Position numbers and translations under genes: made by a program. A stretch of 64,000 nucleotides of DNA from positions 930,001 through 994,000 of the forward strand of contig NZ_CP058952.1 of the NCBI RefSeq assembly GCF_013423785.1, given 5' to 3'. Below the pieces are notes generated by a model. That model did not search any database, was not told the DNA's origin, and was given only the letters and a program-made list of their open reading frames with translations. Positions 60,686-64,000 of the stretch are shown in pieces (position 1 is the stretch's first letter; every line of letters starts with the position of its first letter). Origin of the DNA: Chitinibacter fontanus (GTDB taxonomy: Bacteria; Pseudomonadota; Gammaproteobacteria; Burkholderiales; Chitinibacteraceae).

Positions 60686-61394
60686 TACTCAGGCTCACCT
60701 CAGCCGATAGCACATAGCCCGCACCGCGCACGGTTTTAATCAGACTCGGCTGCTTGCCATTATCGGATAGGCGCTGGCGCAGACGGCTCACCTGCACATC
60801 GAGCGAGCGGTCCAGCGGGCCAATATCGCGGCCGCGGGTTTCTTCGGCCAATTGGCTGCGATCGAGAATTTGCCCTGGATGCTCAAGGAAAAACTTCAAC
60901 AGCTGGAAATCCAGCCCGGTGAGTTTGACCGAGTCGCCACTCGGAGACTGCAAGGTGCGCTCAACTGTATCAAGCGTAAAGCCCACAAAGCGGTAATAGC
61001 GCCCGCCGGTATTGGTGTTATCCAAACCAGCACGCCGATGAATCGCTTTAATGCGCGCCAACAGCTCGCGTGGGTTGTACGGTTTGGCAATGTAATCATC
61101 CGCGCCCAATTCCAGCCCCACAATCCGATCGGTATCATCCGAGCTGGCGGTGAGCATAATGATAGGCACATTGCATTGCTTGCGTACCGCCTGACAGAGC
61201 ACAAAGCCATCAGTATCGGGCAGCATGACATCCAGAATCACCAAGCTCAACTCATCGCGAAAACGCTCGAACTCCTGATGAAAGCTCTCGCCATCATGCG
61301 CCAGCCGAACATCATACTGATTGCGCTCAAGGTAGGCCTTGAGCAGCATGCGCGTTTTTTGGTCATCATCGACGATCAGAATTTTCCGCGTCAT
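60678..61394 (-). CDS. OmpR-family response regulator
   Basis: 238 aa. The receiver has acidic residues VDDD, the phosphoacceptor Asp55 (VILDVMLPDTDGF) and Lys in IAKPYNPRELLAR. The C-terminal winged helix ends KTVRGAGYVLSAEV. It likely regulates sugar-transport genes, probably including the divergent ABC operon. It overlaps both operon neighbours (4 nt upstream, 8 nt downstream). Confidence 0.96.
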   Translation of the reverse strand: MTRKILIVDDDQKTRMLLKAYLERNQYDVRLAHDGESFHQEFERFRDELSLVILDVMLPDTDGFVLCQAVRKQCNVPIIMLTASSDDTDRIVGLELGADDYIAKPYNPRELLARIKAIHRRAGLDNTNTGGRYYRFVGFTLDTVERTLQSPSGDSVKLTGLDFQLLKFFLEHPGQILDRSQLAEETRGRDIGPLDRSLDVQVSRLRQRLSDNGKQPSLIKTVRGAGYVLSAEVSLSNV

Positions 61395-62701
61395 TCATTA
61401 TTTCCTTCTTGAATATTGAGCGCCCTAACCATCGCCGACATGCGCTGCTGATTGTCAGACACGCTAATACTGTCATCGAGATAGAACTTCTGGATTTGCG
61501 CCACGATGGCGTCTTTAAATTTTTCATCAGTAGCCATGCGATGCACCAGGCTAGGCGCTTGCACCTGCTTACCACGGTTAAACGTTTGCCATGAGCTAGC
61601 GGCACAGCGATCGAGCGCCGCCACTGCTTTACGATCCAAATCACGCAACACCGGCACCGAACCCTTGATGCGGTTATAGCCTTGTTGGACCGCTGGTGAC
61701 AGCATCATTTGCGCCATTTTCTCCTGTACGCCCTGCTGGGTGTAATCACCAGTAAACATCACAAAGGTATCAATGCTATAGAGGTGATAATTTTGCGTAT
61801 TGGGCACGGTAGTACACGCAAAATCGCTATCAAGTTTTTGCCCCATCGTGAGCAATTCACCTTTAAACCAATCCCCCATAATCACCATCCCAACCTGACC
61901 ATTGGCCAATTGCTGGGCGATTTCGGTCCAAGTTTGCTCGCGCACCGCTTTGTTATTACCAAAAGTGGTATAGGCACGCATCTGGCGCAGCCGATTTAGC
62001 GCACGGGCAAAACGTGGATCTAGATATGCAGTGGCGGAACGATTCACAAATAAATCGCGATAAAAACTGGGCCCACCTTCGGCCAGCACCAGCGTTTCAA
62101 ACAAAGTGGCCACTTGCCACGCTTCGGTACTCTGCCCTAATGGCGTAATATTGGCGGCCGCTAAACGCAGTGCAGCGCGCTTGAAATCATCCATCGTGCG
62201 CGGCTCAGCCAAACCAAGCTGGCGAAACAATTTGACGTTGTAATACAGATTATTAATCCGGTGCACCCCCAAAGGGGCCGCAACGGTATGCTCACGATGC
62301 TGCAATAATTGCTGCACCGTAGGTGACAGCGTTTTGTTCCAGGCATTCGCTTTAGCCACATTATCCAGCTCAAGGATCAGCCCTAAATCGGCCCATTCGG
62401 CAATGGCCGGGCCAATTAGCTGCGCCACAGACGGCTGCTTGCCTGCCAGTACGCGACTTTTTAGTACTCGCATTGCGCCGATGCCACCACCACCGGGGAT
62501 TGCAGCGTCATGCCATTCAATTTTGTCTTCCAACAGTTTGTTTTGCAAAAAACGCGCCGCGCCGCGCTCACTGGCGGAAGTCCACCAATGCAAGACATCT
62601 ACCGATTCGGCACCGTAGGCCTGCGTACACAACAGTAAGCCTAGGGCAGTGATTTTTGCTTTGTATTCAAACACCTGTTGTTTACTCCACCAAGATGGCA
62701 T
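61391..62701 (-). CDS. Periplasmic sugar-binding protein associated with a two-component system
   Basis: 436 aa extracellular solute-binding protein family 1. A hydrophobic signal segment (KITALGLLLCTQAYG) follows a basic N-terminus; the mature protein begins ESVDVLHWWTSASERGAARF. The fold residues GDWFKGEL and the HRINNLYYNVKLFRQLG hinge resemble glucose/mannose binding proteins. It is the first gene of the operon with the response regulator and kinase, so it may act as ligand sensor for the kinase rather than only in transport. It is divergent from another binding protein. Confidence 0.88.
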   Translation of the reverse strand: MPSWWSKQQVFEYKAKITALGLLLCTQAYGAESVDVLHWWTSASERGAARFLQNKLLEDKIEWHDAAIPGGGGIGAMRVLKSRVLAGKQPSVAQLIGPAIAEWADLGLILELDNVAKANAWNKTLSPTVQQLLQHREHTVAAPLGVHRINNLYYNVKLFRQLGLAEPRTMDDFKRAALRLAAANITPLGQSTEAWQVATLFETLVLAEGGPSFYRDLFVNRSATAYLDPRFARALNRLRQMRAYTTFGNNKAVREQTWTEIAQQLANGQVGMVIMGDWFKGELLTMGQKLDSDFACTTVPNTQNYHLYSIDTFVMFTGDYTQQGVQEKMAQMMLSPAVQQGYNRIKGSVPVLRDLDRKAVAALDRCAASSWQTFNRGKQVQAPSLVHRMATDEKFKDAIVAQIQKFYLDDSISVSDNQQRMSAMVRALNIQEGNNE

Positions 62702-63021
62702 GACTATAACGTAAGCAAGGGAAGAAAATTGTAAAAAAACATCTCATTCTCTTACCGAACCCTAACACAGCTCAAGGCGCAATAATCTCATTGAACCCTT
62801 ATTTTCACTCAGTTGTCCCTAGTTGGCGATGCGGGCTTTCGTTAACATTTGTAATTGAATAAATTGCACTACACAAAACAAAAATCGACATTAATCATTA
62901 AAAATCAATAGTTTATATTTTTTTATCGCTGTAAAACCCCTGAAATAGTGTCACATCCAAGCACGTGATAATTTCCTTGCACCGTGGCAAAAGATCACGG
63001 CTAACTCAAGGATATTCGATC
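62702..63021. promoter_or_regulatory. Divergent control region of the two sugar-binding proteins
   Basis: No gene. AT-rich with an inverted repeat CCGTG-N9-CACGG (62982-63000) directly before the rightward gene's ribosome site (AAGGAT). The repeat may be an operator, possibly for the response regulator encoded to the left; that link is inference. Confidence 0.55.
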
Positions 63022-64000
63022 ATGCATAACACGCTTTACCAAGCATCAGTACGCACCACACTCGTTGCAGCACTCTTGGCCGCCAGCGCGGCACAAGCGG
63101 GCACCGTCACCATTGAATCTTGGCGCGTTGATGACAAAACGCTCTGGGAAGATGTCTTGATTCCCGCGTTCCAAAAGAAAAACCCTGGCATTCAGGTCAA
63201 ATTCGCTCCGACCGCACCGACCGAATACGATTCATCGCTCACGGCACGCCTCACGGGTGGCACCGCTGGCGATCTGATCACCTGCCGCCCATTTGATAAA
63301 TCGCTGACGCTGTTTAAACAAGGTCAGCTGGAAAAACTCGATGGCAAAGCCGGCATGGAAAACTTCCCAGCCTCAGCCAAAGTGGCTTGGCAAACGGATG
63401 ACGGTAAAGACACCTACTGTATGCCGATGGCTTCGGTGATTCATGGTTTCTTTTATAACAAGAAAATGTTTAAAGAATTGAATCTGGCCGTACCAAAAAC
63501 CCAAGCTGAATTCTTTACCGTACTGGAAGGCTTGAAAAAAGCGGGTAAAACGCCAATCGCGCTGGGCACAGCTGATCAGTGGGAATCAAATCAGATCGTA
63601 TTCACTAGCATTGGTGCTAACTACTGGAAAGGCGAAGAAGGCCGTAAAGCGCTGATCGCCGGTAAAGCCAAATTTACCGACCCGCAATTTGTGGCCGCGT
63701 GGGACCAGATGGCCAAGTGGGGCCCGTATCTGAGTAAAGGCGCATCAGCCCAAACTTATGCCGATAGCCAAAACTTGTTCGCGATGGGCAAAGCCGGCAT
63801 CTACCCAGCCGGCTCATGGGATATTGCTTATTTCAACCAGCAAGGCCTGGATTTCGGCGCCTTCCCACCCCCAGTGGCCAAAGCCGGCGACAAATGCCAG
63901 ATTTCGGATCACACCGACATCGGCATGGGCGTAAATCCGAAAGGCAAAAACAAAGCCGACGCGTATAAATTCCTCGCGTGGCTCGGCTCACAAGAGTTTG
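63022..64000 (+). CDS. ABC sugar transporter substrate-binding protein (3' end off the window)
   Basis: The frame is open from the ATG at 63022 to the window end (at least 326 aa). A signal peptide (TTLVAALLAASAAQAG) is followed by a family 1 solute-binding protein: TIESWRVDDKTLWEDVLIP, GDLITCRPFDKS, GFFYNKKMFKEL and AGIYPAGSWDI. It would feed a sugar ABC transporter whose permease and ATPase genes should follow beyond the window. A good ribosome site (AAGGAT) precedes it. Probably controlled by the divergent sensor operon. Confidence 0.93.
   Translation, partial: MHNTLYQASVRTTLVAALLAASAAQAGTVTIESWRVDDKTLWEDVLIPAFQKKNPGIQVKFAPTAPTEYDSSLTARLTGGTAGDLITCRPFDKSLTLFKQGQLEKLDGKAGMENFPASAKVAWQTDDGKDTYCMPMASVIHGFFYNKKMFKELNLAVPKTQAEFFTVLEGLKKAGKTPIALGTADQWESNQIVFTSIGANYWKGEEGRKALIAGKAKFTDPQFVAAWDQMAKWGPYLSKGASAQTYADSQNLFAMGKAGIYPAGSWDIAYFNQQGLDFGAFPPPVAKAGDKCQISDHTDIGMGVNPKGKNKADAYKFLAWLGSQEF

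Overview
The window looks like a chromosomal segment of a chitin-degrading betaproteobacterium, most plausibly a member of the Chitinibacteraceae (Neisseriales). The reasons are the rsx (rnf) genes, the mltD-gloB-methyltransferase-rnhA order also known from enterobacteria, two secreted CE4-type deacetylases (one carrying two chitin-binding CBM5/12-like modules), and a GH18-fold membrane regulator. Assignment rests on gene content only.

Core, left flank (1-5391): rsxC (cut by the window edge), rsxB, rsxA, pyrD and folD all read leftward. A divergent tRNA operon Pro(TGG)-Arg(TCT)-His(GTG) has a clear sigma-70 promoter.

Integrated element (5344-37417): a 53-bp exact duplication of the tRNA-His 3' part (5344-5396 and 37365-37417) brackets about 32 kb, with a tyrosine integrase at the right end. 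Inside, left to right: an unknown ORF; a decayed IS3-family transposase with a 40-bp perfect palindrome and 10-bp tandem repeats; an AlpA-like regulator, a DUF3987 protein and an HUH-like replication protein; a DUF932 / YqaJ-exonuclease / zinc-protein module whose transcription blocks are preceded by terminator-like hairpins; an LRAT-like protein; a Septu-type PtuA-PtuB pair; a helicase IV-like protein with a nuclease insertion, facing a NERD-HIT-HNH operon; a divergent SRAP / umuDC SOS locus with a GAAC-N4-GTTC operator; a thermonuclease; an McrA-like modification-dependent HNH endonuclease; a broken LRAT paralogue; and a seven-gene operon (35569 to 27329). That operon encodes a sigma-like protein, a putative HTH protein, an ImmA/IrrE-UvrD fusion, a triple ubiquitin-like protein, an E1-like adenylyltransferase, a DUF6527 protein and a zinc-site protein. 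No relaxase, type IV secretion or phage structural gene was seen, so the element looks like a non-conjugative integrative defence island.

The seven-gene operon is the best candidate for a little-described system. It joins a prokaryotic ubiquitin-like cassette to a likely DNA-damage or foreign-DNA sensor (metallopeptidase fused to helicase, directly after a putative repressor). The E1 lacks a cysteine at the usual catalytic position and the ubiquitin-like protein lacks a C-terminal Gly-Gly, so its chemistry may differ from classical ubiquitination.

Core, right flank (37421-64000): rnhA, a methyltransferase, gloB, mltD, a large DUF2339 membrane protein, a LOG-family protein, gabD, an MFS exporter, an odd acyl-carrier-like ORF, the tandem deacetylases, a diguanylate cyclase, a catalytically altered GH18 domain fused to a membrane anchor and a LytTR DNA-binding domain (probable chitin-sensing regulator), a PhyH dioxygenase, and an operon of periplasmic sugar-binding protein, response regulator and histidine kinase. 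The latter is divergent from a sugar ABC-transporter binding protein cut by the window edge.
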